From Adiantum capillus-veneris (lineage: Eukaryota > Streptophyta > Polypodiopsida > Polypodiales > Pteridaceae): a DNA stretch of 64,000 nucleotides. A program made the translations under genes and the position numbers. Shown in pieces: positions 12,918-23,439 of the stretch (its first letter is position 1; each line of letters begins with the position of its first letter). The stretch covers positions 5,070,001 to 5,134,000 of the forward strand of contig CM043968.1 in the NCBI GenBank assembly GCA_014529385.2, read 5' to 3'. Below the pieces are notes generated by a model. The model ran no database searches. It was not told the origin of the DNA and was given only the letters and a program-made list of their open reading frames with translations.

Positions 12918-12954
<37 letters not shown>

Positions 12955-12960
12955 TTCCGC

Positions 12961-12992
<32 letters not shown>

Positions 12993-13404
12993 GTGTGTGT
13001 GTGGTTGTGTGTGTGTGATGGGCCTGGGAAACTCTACGCCAACTGTCTTGTTGTCCTTATCTTTAATCCTCTACTTCCTGCACTCAACATTTCTACCATC
13101 GTCACCATCATAGCTTTCCTCTACTTACTATGCTCAGTAGTTTTGTGTTCATTTGTTGTCGAGAGACCTGTATCACCTGAGCAACGTGCCTGCCTTGTGC
13201 ACCGTTTGGCTCCACCCACTCCCCACCACATGCCTTCCCTTTTCCTTCTAGTGCAAAGGTTTCCTTTTACATCTAAAACTAATGAGAGAAATTTTTGATT
13301 TTCTCCAATTGGGTACCCCCTACTTAGCCTTCTTTGAATACAAATGGTTTCTGAAAACCATGAGTGACAAAAGTAACTATCATAAACTTCCAACTTTTAA
13401 TCAT
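12716..13404. other. Foreign insertion inside the copy 1 RT, with poly-C, TC and TG tracts
   Basis: Relative to the family II RT, about 600-690 bp of unrelated sequence separate the GIPM motif from the YMDD motif. It includes a ~35-bp C run at about 12919-12953, a (TC)n tract and (TG)n stretches to about 13017. No ORF in it is credible. No target-site duplication was identified. Confidence 0.6.
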
Positions 13405-13900
13405 ACTTAAAGATACATGGATGACTTATTGAGTCTCACCAATAGATTTTTCTCGGATGAGATTAATCTTGTTTATCCCAACTGCTTAAAGATTGAACCA
13501 ACCTTTAAACATGGTTTTACTTCACCATTTGACTTTTTTGCCACTACTATCCAATTCCTTAACTTTTCTGTTAAACTACATAGCCCTTGTGTAGGAGTCT
13601 ATGACCAAAGGTTCTCTTGGAAATGAGGCCTGTTAGATATCCCACTTATTGTTAAAAAAGAACAGTAATCGTCCATATACAGCTTCTCTTGGTACGTGTA
13701 CAAGCCTCTTATACCTTATAGTCTACTCTTCCAACTGCTTCTTTGCTTGGGAAGATATTAGAATTCTTATTCATAAATTTTTCCTTAATGGTTTCAAAAG
13801 AAAGGACATAAATAGCAAAATCACAAAATCCCTTTCTCATAACGACTGGCCTGGTTTACATTTCAACCAACCTAACCTCATTTCTTTGATTAGGAAGTAG
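13405..13900 (+). pseudogene. PLE RT C-terminal part, copy 1
   Basis: It resumes with RYMDDLLSLTNRFF, the catalytic YxDD box of the PLE RT, then NLVYPNCLKIEPTF and, after a break, KKNSNRPYTASLGTC and WPGLHFNQPNLISLIRK-stop. All are collinear with 30310-30820 of the family II element. The stop codon lies inside the first arm of the 3' hairpin. Two frame interruptions (near 13620 and 13650) remove function. Confidence 0.78.
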
Positions 13901-13922
13901 GCCCATTCACAATGGGCCTACT
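13896..13922 (+). promoter_or_regulatory. 3' terminal hairpin of PLE copy 1
   Basis: AGTAGGCCCATT, a three-base loop CAC, then AATGGGCCTACT: a perfect 12-bp stem. It is followed by GGTGCCTGGGACAGGGCGGG and the AC tract. The family II element has a different stem at the same place and nearly the same G-rich tail, so the structure is conserved while the sequence differs. A likely role is RT recognition of the RNA 3' end. Confidence 0.7.
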
Positions 13923-13958
13923 ATCAACCCATTGTGTATGGTGCCTGGGACAGGGCGG

Positions 13959-13960
<2 letters not shown>

Positions 13961-14007
<47 letters not shown>
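13961..14007. repeat. (AC)n tract joining PLE copies 1 and 2
   Basis: 47 bp of AC between the 3' tail of copy 1 and the 5' start of copy 2, which are head-to-tail. Confidence 0.97.
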
Positions 14008-14010
<3 letters not shown>

Positions 14011-16478
14011 TTACCTATATAGTAGTTTAGTTATATATATAGAAAAACAAAAAAAAGCATGTATTTTTGTACACAAAATCCATTGTGGTAATACTTTTTG
14101 TAAAAGGAATTAGGTGAAAAATGGGGGGTTAACCTTATTCCTCCAAAACACCAAATGGGAACTCACCCCTTGGGGGATTTTTTGAGGTATCTACTTTGAT
14201 TACCTTAAACCTCACGCCCGTTGGCTCTATCTGTCTCACTTAACTACACTGCAATGAGTATGATACCCCCTACACAGGGTGTCTCTCCCTCTCAACTCCT
14301 CGTATGTAAGTAGGAGTAGCCATAGAGGCGGCTTGGGAAGCAATAGCTATTGAGTACTTGATTGTGGGCGTCTTCACCTTGAACTTTCCCGGAGGTTCTA
14401 TATAAGGTGAGGGTGCTCTGGCCCCTCACTTAGTCTATGGGTTTATTTTGCTCTGTGTGTTTTTCAAGGAGAGGTGTGATGGATATTTTTTGATACAAAG
14501 CAGCTAAAAAAGTTGTTGAGCTACCATCTCAGGGTTGTACTCACCTTGATACCTTGATGAGATATGTTAATGGTTGTTTTTTTTTGGGCTAAAATGAGTA
14601 GTTACAACTAGCGGTTACATGGTTCTTTTTCCTTTGATTTTTTCTGTGACTGCATAACTAGGCAATTAAAGATGACTCGAAATACATTGATGATCATACT
14701 GAGCACTGTTTGTTTCTTCGGCCATGGTAGAGGAATTAGTTTTTGCTTTTTTTAGCTTGTACAGCGCGTGTAAATCATTTTTTGATAAAGGTATTTTTGA
14801 TAAACCATATAAATGGTGCTTGCTGTGGTAATATTCAGAAAAGGAAATGGGGAATCTTAAACTAGATACTGTCATTCAACTGGCCTAGTGTCGGGGCTAT
14901 TCGTCACTTTATCGAATACATGGAAAATTTTGCATAGTACTACGTAGTGTGAAGGGGCTTGGTTTCTTTTGAGCAAAAGGTTGGGGTTTTTGAAGCTTGA
15001 ACAACACTTGTAACTCTTTTTAGATGGTATGGTAACCAATGCACAACCAGTATAGTGGTGATTTAATGTGGCAATACTCAGACAATGAAAAATGGGGAAC
15101 TTATACTTGATACTATCATTTTTCTAGCCTAGAGTTGGGGTTGTTAAGACTTTGTGTTACATACATGGTAATTTTTGCATACTACTGTGTAGTGTGAAGG
15201 GGATTGGTTTCTTTTGAGCAAAAGGTTGGGGTTGTTTTTTTTCCAGCTTGAACAACACCTGTAACTCATTTTAGATGATATGGTAACCAGTGCACAACCA
15301 ATATACTGGTGCTTTAATGTGGCACTACTCGGACAATGAAAAATGGGGAACCTTATACTTGATATTGTCGTTTCTTTGGCCTGGGGTCGGGGCTGTTGAG
15401 ACTCTGTATTAGATACAAGGAAATTTTTGCATACTACTACATAGTGTAAAGGGGGTTTTCCTCCCTCGTGCCACGTTTGGGTTTGTACACTTACAAATGA
15501 TCCCACACAGTAAGTTATATTGCATAAAGTTAACAATATTGGTAACATATATGGGTTTTTTCTCCTTACTAATCTTATTAACTTGGGCTACACTTACAAA
15601 GGATCCCGCATAGTAAGTTATATTGCATGAAGTTGACAATACTGGTAACATATATGGGTTTTTTCTCCTTACTAATCTTCTTAACTTTGGCTCTTTTGGT
15701 GGGGTTTTTTTTTTCATACAAACCCTGGTAGCATGACATTGGAAAATGAATATGAGATTAATAAGTGGGCTTGATAAAAGCCGAGAGGTTTTTTTTGGAA
15801 GGTATCTAGAGTTGGTATTAAGAAACACTTTATGGCTTCATGATAATTAGTTAAGCTAGTGAAATAAGAGCCTGACAAAATTGGCAAAGATGTTCTAGTA
15901 TTGGTACATATTTCAAGCTGATAATTAGGGTACTTTATGCTTTATGACACTTGGGAATTTGGGCCTAAACAAATTGGCGTAACAATTAGAAAAAAAAAAC
16001 TAACCTATGGATTAAAATAAGACACTTGGATCAAAAGGGGTAATGGCCTTTTGATCAAAATGATATATATGTTAAATATTTATTTAAAGGTCTTTTAAAA
16101 CATTGGGCTATAAAGAACATACAATTATTGACAATTTTTTTTTGAAATGAACTAAAAGACATGAACATTTTTTGAGAGTGGTTTTAAGTCAAAAAGGGTT
16201 ATAAGTTGGACATGGATAATAAATGATATAGTTCATTGACACCTATAATACACATCCAAGGCTAACAAGTCTGTTGTCTTGTTTGGATGAATGCAGGTTA
16301 GGAATCTATCCTTTCTTGGATTTTTTTTTTTTTGGCTTAAAGCTATTGTCATTTAGATAGTATATCTGCTCTTACCACTTGGGAAGTAATTCTTTATTGG
16401 ATCATTATCATTGTATACTAGAATGAGGTTTTATTCTCATATGCCATGTACAAAGAATATATATATAAGTTAAAATAG

Positions 16479-16480
<2 letters not shown>
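14008..16480 (+). mobile_element. PLE family I, copy 2 (5' region only)
   Basis: It starts TGTTTACCTATATAGTAG exactly as copy 1 and follows copy 1 closely through the TATA box, the ~242-bp subrepeats and the splice-like block. It ends at about 16480, where the short ACACAC run of copy 1 (GCTACACACACGTCC context, about 9235) is replaced by a 69-bp AC tract and unrelated sequence. It therefore lacks all coding sequence. The breakpoint inside a microsatellite suggests CA-mediated exchange or template switching. Confidence 0.85.
14399..14406 (+). promoter_or_regulatory. TATA box of PLE copy 2
   Basis: TATATAAG, followed by GTGAGGGTGCTCTGGCCCCTCACTTAG-type sequence shared with copy 1. It is the best preserved of the family I boxes, about 390 bp from the element start. 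Confidence 0.6.

Positions 16481-16549
<69 letters not shown>
16481..16549. repeat. (AC)n microsatellite at the breakpoint of copy 2
   Basis: 69 bp of AC at the point where copy 2 loses similarity to copy 1. Confidence 0.97.
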
Positions 16550-16550
<1 letters not shown>

Positions 16551-16669
16551 TCGTACTTTAGAACTCCTAGCTTAATTTAATTGCCTCACTTCAAAAAAGT
16601 CCACACATGGGACTTAGCCCATCTAAAGGGACCTATTGGGGTAGGGTTTTTTTCTGCCCGTGATGAGTA

Positions 16670-16670
<1 letters not shown>
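16550..16670. other. Short unique segment between two CA tracts
   Basis: A 121-bp segment bounded on both sides by AC/CA repeats. It contains a small inverted repeat (AAGTCC ... GGACTT) and a G-rich stretch (GGGGTAGGGTTTTTTTCTG) shortly before the next CA tract. It could be the 3' end of another PLE subfamily, but no coding homology supports this. Confidence 0.3.

Positions 16671-16737
<67 letters not shown>
16671..16737. repeat. (CA)n microsatellite before PLE copy 3
   Basis: 67 bp of CA, directly preceding the non-coding start of copy 3. Confidence 0.97.
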
Positions 16738-16739
<2 letters not shown>

Positions 16740-17003
16740 TAAAAACCGCCCTTTTTTTAACAATCCCGAGATTACTTAAACTCTTGGGATTCTATTGAAA
16801 TTTACCGCCTAATGTCTCCACCATGGGGCATGGCCCTTGTAATAACTTAGATAATGCATCATGTTACTACCTCGGGCTTACCCGACCGTGAATGCATTTG
16901 GGTTGCCTCTTCATTACACCTTGCAGGCGGCCTTACCATCCCTGCTGTGGATCTCCCCACTCATGGAAATTTGCACGCAACATGGCGACCGCCCTCCTTA
17001 CTC

Positions 17004-17012
17004 TATTTAAAG
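17004..17012 (+). promoter_or_regulatory. TATA-like box of PLE copy 3
   Basis: TATTTAAAG followed by GTGAGGGTGC, aligned with the boxes of copies 1 and 2. Confidence 0.5.
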
Positions 17013-19119
17013 GTGAGGGTGCATCTCTTCCCCTCACTTAGCTTTGTTTGTGCTCTATTTTTTAAAGGAAAGTGAGTGTGTGACTGTATCTCTACTGCAT
17101 CAAAGCATGGAGCTCTCAACTCAAATAACATAGGCCGGCATCTATTTTTCACACCTACTATATGGCAATATGTTTATGCTGCATCAGAAGGCATGGTACA
17201 TTGTGGGGATATTTTTTTGCATTACAGTAAGTAACAATGGGTCATATTTTCCGCAATGATTTAATCCCAATATTGGGGTTCTGATCTGTGTTGCATTTTT
17301 TTTGTTGAGGATGCCGTATTGGATGGTCTTTTTGATACAGCATACTGTCTACTGTTGTGGTTAAAACATGGCTTTTCTATCATAAACCTTCCTATTAACT
17401 ACTATTTGGAAGTTGGACCACTTGTTTGAATATGGATTTTTATCTTGGTTATTGGTACAAACATACATGCACACTAATTTGTTTGTAGGCTGGCTAGCTA
17501 ACTGGTGTCTTATTACTTGGTTTATGGCTCTATGACTGGTTAAACCATGGTTGTTTGTTGATGGTAAATGTGGAAAAGGGAGCAGAAAAGAGAGGGGCTG
17601 CCCTATGTTTACATTGGCTTTTGAAAGGGATTTTTCTACGGCTTTACTGAGCTTGGCAATATTCTGTTGGCAGTAACCGAGCCTACCTTGGTGGCTCACT
17701 GAGCATCAAAATGTTGCGGGGTTTACTTGATACTGTTGCTTTTTTTCAGAAGTTTTATAGCACCAACAATAAGATGCCTTGACTGGCCTTGAATACTGGA
17801 TAACTATGGGTACTTACATGGGTTGGAGGTGTTTCCAGCGCACTAACTGTGATTGAGTGGTTACATACATTGGTGATGATATTTTTACTGCGCACTGTTT
17901 CAAAAAAAAACACACACACAGGTCATTAGGTGTCGTACCCAGTTGCGCACTATGGCAGTTCTTGGTCTTTACTTTAGGAAGGTTAGGATATACATTATAG
18001 TTTTTGCATTCACTTGGGTAGATGTTGCTCCTGTTATAGCTTTGGATATTGTTATAATACTAGCGCTTTAAACATGATATATCTTTTTCCTTAAAAGACT
18101 TCATGGTTCGGAGTAAGGTCTAGCTTTTAGCAACGCTTCTTGTTACTTGGATTGCTTAAGAGAAGTATATGGTAAATGATGTACAAATTGAGTGATGATT
18201 TGGAGTCCATTCACAATGATGGGTATCTAACCTAAAAGCAAGTTTACATGAGCTTGATACTTTATATAAGACCGTAAATGAAACTTTTTCATTTAGTGTA
18301 GCTTTCATAAATAATTGATGAAACTATTGAAAAAATTAAAAAGGGGGGTGATTCAGACACTTGGATTAGAAGGGGTGATGGCCTTCTAATCAAAATGATA
18401 CTCTTTTACTAGAAACTTTGGGATTCTTTTAAAGAAAATGGGAGAAAATACTTAAAAAAAATACTATGGACTAAGCTTGTAAAGTTAAAAAAAAAGTTTG
18501 TAAGATGGACATAAATAACAACTGGTATAGTCCATTGATACCTGTAAAACACATCCAAGCTAACTGAATTGTTGTCTTGTTTGGATGGATGTAGGTAAGG
18601 ACTCTATCTTATCTTGGAAGGTTTTTTTCACTTTGGCAAGCTGTCCTACATTGGATTACACACTCACTTACTATTCGGGAAGTTCATCTACTTTCTGTTT
18701 ACTGGAATGGGACCATTCTTACACACATTGTACAAAATAATTGTAAGACTGAGTTGTTTTTGTACTTATCTTTTTGTTTTTCTAAAGCCGGTTGTTTTTT
18801 GAATGTAGAAGTTAAATTATGTCTTATTATTTATGATTAAACAGCTACACACACATCCTATACATAAGGTTTTTATTTTTTGAAAAATCCGGATGCTGGC
18901 TTTGGAAACTATTTCCGAAATTTAGCTCTAGGATGGACCCACAGTCTGTAATCCCTTGACTGGTTGACTGGTGTTAGGTGGTCCTTCATAGAATTTTTTT
19001 TGGGTCTCCTGCTCATGGCTATTATAGTCTTTGACTTTGTTGATATAAGGATTGCAGGCCCAAACTACAACAACTAATTTTTTTCATGTCTAAACTGTTT
19101 CTTTTCAGGACCACATACC

Positions 19120-19301
19120 CTTTAGAAAGACAACACGCATGAGTATTAAACATAGCCCTAAGAATCATGCAAAGATTCTCAAACATATTAAGTTGTACCT
19201 TAAAGACCATAAACCAAAGAATGCTTTGGCAGTTAGAACTAGACCCTTCCTTTCTAGGAAAGCCAAAGATTGTATTACTTACTACGGTAAGAAAAAATAA
19301 C
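19120..19301 (+). pseudogene. Conserved small ORF or exon upstream of ORF1, PLE copy 3
   Basis: The frame reads RKTTRMSIKHSPKNHAKIL, then YLKDHKPKNALAVRTRPFLS and KAKDCITYYGKKK-stop. It is the cleanest copy of this basic peptide. CTGTTTCTTTTCAG, a strong acceptor-like sequence, ends at about 19110. A GTAAG donor-like site lies at its end (TACTACG|GTAAG), followed about 40 bp later by the ORF1 sequence QTLALSQGLE. Its conservation at protein level in four copies supports real coding; function unknown. Confidence 0.6.
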
Positions 19302-19324
19302 GTCAGTACACTTTTTTAGAAATA

Positions 19325-20280
19325 TTGCAAACTCTTGCTCTCTCACAAGGATTGGAATAGCCCTATGAGCCCCTCTCAGTAGCCACATCTCTTGTCCTCA
19401 AATGTATTAATAGCTTGGATGCCTCTCAACTAATATATGACTCGACTCTTACCTCTGAAAAGAAATTGTCTATCTTACATATGCTATATTTTAAGGATTG
19501 GGTTAAAATTTTGGCTACCCTGGACAAGGACTCCAAGGAAAGGGTTAATTTGATTCCCCATACATAACCCAACTTCCCATACTTTTTTCACAATACCAAC
19601 AAGAGCTTGCCCTATTATCTTCCTCAGGTGCTGATCTGTCTAACTTTCTAAGGAAGCTATGTGGCCTCAATCCATCTTTTGTCTGTACACCGGCTACCCC
19701 AACTATCCCTCAAATTAGTGGTATCTTTTGTAGGGATAGTGCAGTTCTTGAAGCAGTAAAGGAATTTCAGAGTGATCTTTGTTCCCTCAATGACTCTAAC
19801 CTCTTGGAAATGGTGCCAAAAATCTCTAAAGGTTTTCCTATCTTACCTGTTAGACATATTGAAATTGAATCTTTTGGGGTTGACCAGCAGCTTTGGGTTC
19901 TGCCCAATAAGGCGTTCTTAGCACCCATTTTGAGCAAAACATGGGTTTACCTTGCCAACCTCCCTACCTCTACTATGGAAGACTCTAGACTCAAGATCTT
20001 AAAAGGTGGAGAATTTCTTGACAAAGGGGAGCTCATCAAAGCACCATTCAACCTCAATCTCATTGATCATTCCAAATGCCCTTCCAATACTAACCTCTAC
20101 ATCCGTACTAAAGGAAACATGGAATTTGCTAAAAGTAACCCGGACTTCTACACTGAATCCATCTAGAATGTTTTATGGCCTTATGTAAAATGTGCTTGTA
20201 GATTTCTTGACCCTAAAGCCTCTTGTATCCTGCATCATGTGGTTTGATCAAGCCAATTGGTTTATTCTCAACCATCTTGA
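19325..20280 (+). pseudogene. PLE ORF1 remnant, copy 3
   Basis: Collinear with ORF1 of the family II element: QTLALSQGLE, PLSVATSLVLKCINSLDASQ, GIFCRDSAVLEAVKEFQSDL, then the 120-codon open stretch 19804-20166 with FGVDQQLWVLPNKAFLAPIL and LDKGELIKAPFNLNLIDHSK. Stops at about 19354 and 20164 and a frame break near 20225 interrupt it. It ends abruptly at the 3' truncation of the copy. No known domain; length and motif order match the other ORF1 copies. Confidence 0.7.
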
Positions 20281-20289
20281 CCTACTCTT

Positions 20290-22180
20290 CTCCTTATGTT
20301 ACAATGCTTGATCAAACAAAACCTAAACCTGAAGTGCTTCAAATTTATTACCAAACTGTGAGATTGCATTTTCTTGAAAGGTAATTGCTTGAATTTCACA
20401 AGTTAGCTTTTGAGTCTTCTCAAACGACTAATGATCTTGCAAAAGAAAATTCAAAATTTGATTGAAGCCCTTCCCTCTTTGATGATTATTATTTTGTTCT
20501 TTCTTAATCATTCTTTGCACATTTACTGCACTTCTCATTCATTAAGCCCTTTGTACATTCCAAAATTGGTCACTTTGAGAAACATTTGCTTTCAATGTTA
20601 TGAAATTTGACGACCTATTATCTTGCTCTTCTGACAAAGAACCATGGTGGGGAGCTTGGGAAGTGGAGAAGTGGCTTATGACCAAGTTTCAAAACAGATT
20701 GCCTCCCTCTCAATTTGAGGTGGAGAGAGTTTTATATACAATTGTCCGTTGTCACAAAAATTCCATTGATTATGATGAAAATGATCAATGTGAAGAACCT
20801 TATGTTCCATTACACATAGAGAAAGATGAGCCAATGGAAAAAATAGTTGAAGAACCTTATGTTCCATAGCACATAAAGAAAGATGAGCCAATGGAAAAAG
20901 CATCAACCAGCTCTACCAAAGCACCGCCACTTCCTCAATTGTGCAAGGTATAAAGAGTGTTAGTGACATCAGCTTCTACAACATCAATAAAATGGAACAT
21001 GAAGATATTATCTTGGTGCTTGAATAGACTTGCACTTTAGGATGAAGAGAAATATATGACCAATCGTCCAACCATCCCTAGATAATTCTACTCAAGCTTC
21101 TCACCCAAATACAGAGCTTTGTAGGAAAGAAATCCACGAGCTACTGCAAAAGGGAATCATCGAACCTTTCAATTCCACTTGAGCTTGTAGGGCTTTCTAC
21201 ATTAACAATCACAGTGAGTAGAAAAGAGGCTATTCATACACATCAAACCTCTTAAAAAAATCTTAGTGGCAAAGAAATTTCCAATCCCTCTACAAGAAGA
21301 TCTAATTAAAAGGATCAAAGGTGCCAAGGTATTCTCAAAGTATGACTTGCAAAGTGGATTCTTGCGATTTAAAATACATCCAAAAGACTTGTAAAAGACA
21401 ACCTTTATGGTACCTGAAGGTATGTTTGAATGGATATTTATGCCCATGGATTAAATGAACGCTCCATCAGAAAGTAAACTAAGGGTAGAAATGATCTTTG
21501 ACCCTATCAAAGATTTTTCTTAGTATATCTAGCTGACATCTTGATATACTCCAAAAGTATGGAATTACATATCAAACATTTGAAAGAATTCCTTAAGTTT
21601 CTAAGAAAAACATAATTAGTCTTGTCCTATGCCAAGTGTAGCTTCACACAAGAAGAATTTGATTTCTTGGGGATAAAGATTTGCAATGGGTGTATAACAT
21701 TGTAGGAAAATGTGAGCAAAAATTGAAAAATCCCTAATTAACTCAAGAATGTCAAAAAGATTCAAAAATTTCTAGGATGTCTCAATTGGATATATTGGAA
21801 CATTCCTTGGCTATCTAACAAAGAAACTCCAACAACTTCTACAAAAAACTAGTCCAAAAAAATGGAATGGTTCTCATACTAAAATTGTAGACCTGATAAA
21901 GATGATTTGCAATTAACTATCCCCTCTCAAGTTGCCTGACAACAAACAACTCATTTTTTATATAGACACATCTCTTGAAGCATGGGGAGCAGTTCTTTGT
22001 CAAGAAATCATGAATAAAAGTTTAATGGTATGCATATTTACTAGGGGTACTTTTGTCAAAGCCAAACAAAACTAATCGCATGCTCAACATAAATATTGGA
22101 AGCCAAACTCAACATCAAGAAAGTTTGGCTCTTTTTACTGGGAAGAATGATTATTCTTCGCATGATCTTGATTATTTTCC
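20290..22180 (+). pseudogene. Endogenous caulimovirid (plant pararetrovirus) pol remnant
   Basis: After a conserved FQNRLPPSQFEVERVL segment (about 20690) and a duplicated EEPYVP linker, the frame carries a caulimovirid-type RT: ELLQKGIIEPFNST, a YINNHSE motif, VFSKYDLQSGFLRFKIHPKD, then remnants of the APSE motif and of the RT aspartate box. RNase H-like residues follow (LIFYIDTSLEAWGAVLCQE). More than ten stops and several shifts make it a fossil. Caulimovirids do not need to integrate, so this is an old passive insertion. The virus genus cannot be told. Confidence 0.72.
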
Positions 22181-22252
22181 TTGACTTCTAACCTCTAAAA
22201 ATGTCAATAAAGACAACCAATTGCTCCAAGGGTGTCCTAGTTTGCTTAGAGG

Positions 22253-22285
<33 letters not shown>

Positions 22286-22345
22286 TGTATGTATATGTAT
22301 ACATATATGTATGTATATGTATATATATATGTGTGTGTGTGTATA
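22253..22345. repeat. (TA)n/(TATG)n microsatellite
   Basis: TA repeats with GTATG interruptions and a short GTGTGTGTG end. Minus-strand reading frames across it are low-complexity artefacts. Confidence 0.9.
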
Positions 22346-22785
22346 TAAATATATAAACATGTTCCTTTAACTATAGATATAAATTTTTTGATTATTATTA
22401 TTTTTATATAAAAAAAGCCTTAGTCTTGCTAGCCATCAAGCACACCGAAATGGCTTGGTTAAGAAAACAAGGGCATACAGAAGTTTCTTTTACAAAAAGA
22501 CTTACCCATACATTCACTAAATTTATCTCAAAAGTTGGGAGAAAAATCGAGCCTTCTTTCCTAAAACTGGTGGGCAAATAACACCTACAAGATATAGTTT
22601 TTGTAGCTAGTGGGTGTTAATTTTGTTTAATCCTTTTGGGATTCCCATGCAGCCTAGACCCATACAAAAAGGTGAAGAAGTTACACAACACTTAATTTTT
22701 AGCAAATTCCATGGCAAAATAGTTTCTACAACCCCACATTGTAGGCAAAAATGGACATAACCTTGTAGCAAGATTTGAGAATTTG

Positions 22786-22791
<6 letters not shown>
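22346..22791. other. Unassigned, no convincing gene
   Basis: A short frame (about 22440-22590) reads TEMAWLRKQGHTEVSFTKRL and could be further decayed caulimovirid sequence, but no motif identifies it. The rest is anonymous AT-rich DNA. Confidence 0.4.
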
Positions 22792-22829
<38 letters not shown>

Positions 22830-22850
22830 ACACACACACACACACACACA
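22792..22850. repeat. (TC)n-(CA)n microsatellite, left boundary of the family II PLE
   Basis: A TC tract passes into about 22 bp of CA, then AAAGCTATCACGGGACAAAA begins the element. The sister copy at 31042 starts with the same sequence after a CA tract. Confidence 0.95.
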
Positions 22851-22905
22851 AAAGCTATCACGGGACAAAAAAGCTTAGCTGATGATTATTTAAGGAGCCT
22901 TACAT

Positions 22906-23421
22906 CTACATCTCTATTATGCCGCCCATTACATGATCACACAAACAGCTATCATAGTAGAAGAAAGTGTTTGGACGCTCAACCAAAGGTACGATACGAG
23001 TCGCCAAGGCTACCCCATAATCCCGAGTGCGGTGAGTACTGTTAAGATATCCTCGTAGCTGATGACCATAACTACGGTATAAGAAAATCTTCTGAGGAGG
23101 TAGAAACTGGGCTAGCAGATATAGCCGATCTGAAAAACCAGGCTTTATTTAATGCTCGATATAATAATACTTTGGCCCTAGACCCACTGCTTCAGTAGCC
23201 ATCGCCAATCGGATATTGTTCTTGAAATGTTCACGACCCCAAAGTGTCACTCATGTCACTCGGTCTTGATATGTCCAACACTTTGTTTGGGAAACAAAGG
23301 TTCCTAACTGCGGGAATAGATGAAGTTCATAACGGAGTAATGTTGCTCAATGTATAGATTCATTTGACATAAAGAGATGTGCAGTTGCTATGAAAAAAAC
23401 CTGGTCATCACTGTAGGCCAT
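22906..23421 (-). pseudogene. Antisense ~168-aa gene of the family II PLE, copy A
   Basis: Read on the minus strand from ATG at 23421 to a stop at 22906-22908. It starts MAYSDDQVFF, includes the segment TKWWTYQDRVTLWGREHF of its sister copy, and ends YYDSCLCDHVMGGIIEM-stop. A 9-bp duplication (TGTCACTCA, near 23248) inserts an in-frame TGA. The sister copy at 31097-31603 and the decayed paralog at 55662-56168 have the same start, the same end and similar length. Differences fall largely at third codon positions. A TATA box lies 66 bp upstream. No domain or family was recognised; the CxxCDH-like end (SCLCDH) could bind metal, which is speculation. Confidence 0.65.
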
Positions 23422-23439
23422 AATACACCAAGGATGCAA

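Larger units (their letters stand above)
16738..20280 (+). mobile_element. PLE family I-related copy 3, 3'-truncated
   Basis: It begins after a CA tract and shows the family layout: a TATA-like box (TATTTAAAG, 17004-17012) followed by GTGAGGGTGC and CCCCTCACTTAG, the AG|GTAAGG block at about 18595, the small basic ORF (19120-19301) and ORF1. Similarity to copy 1 stops at about 20280, within the ORF1 segment matching FDHAIWYALNNL of family II. The 5' third differs from copies 1 and 2, so it is a separate subfamily. The 3' half, including the RT, has been lost and caulimovirid-like sequence follows. Confidence 0.8.

Noticed and set aside
12883-13113. Proline/leucine-rich ORF
   Set aside because: Translation of the poly-C and (TC)n tracts inside the insertion in copy 1.
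22172-22360. Minus-strand Tyr/Ile/His-rich ORF
   Set aside because: Translation of the TA/TATG microsatellite.
22879-22885. CTGATGA, the hammerhead ribozyme core, near the family II PLE start
   Set aside because: No GAAA and no stem II follow at the right distance, and the sister copy has CTAATGA.
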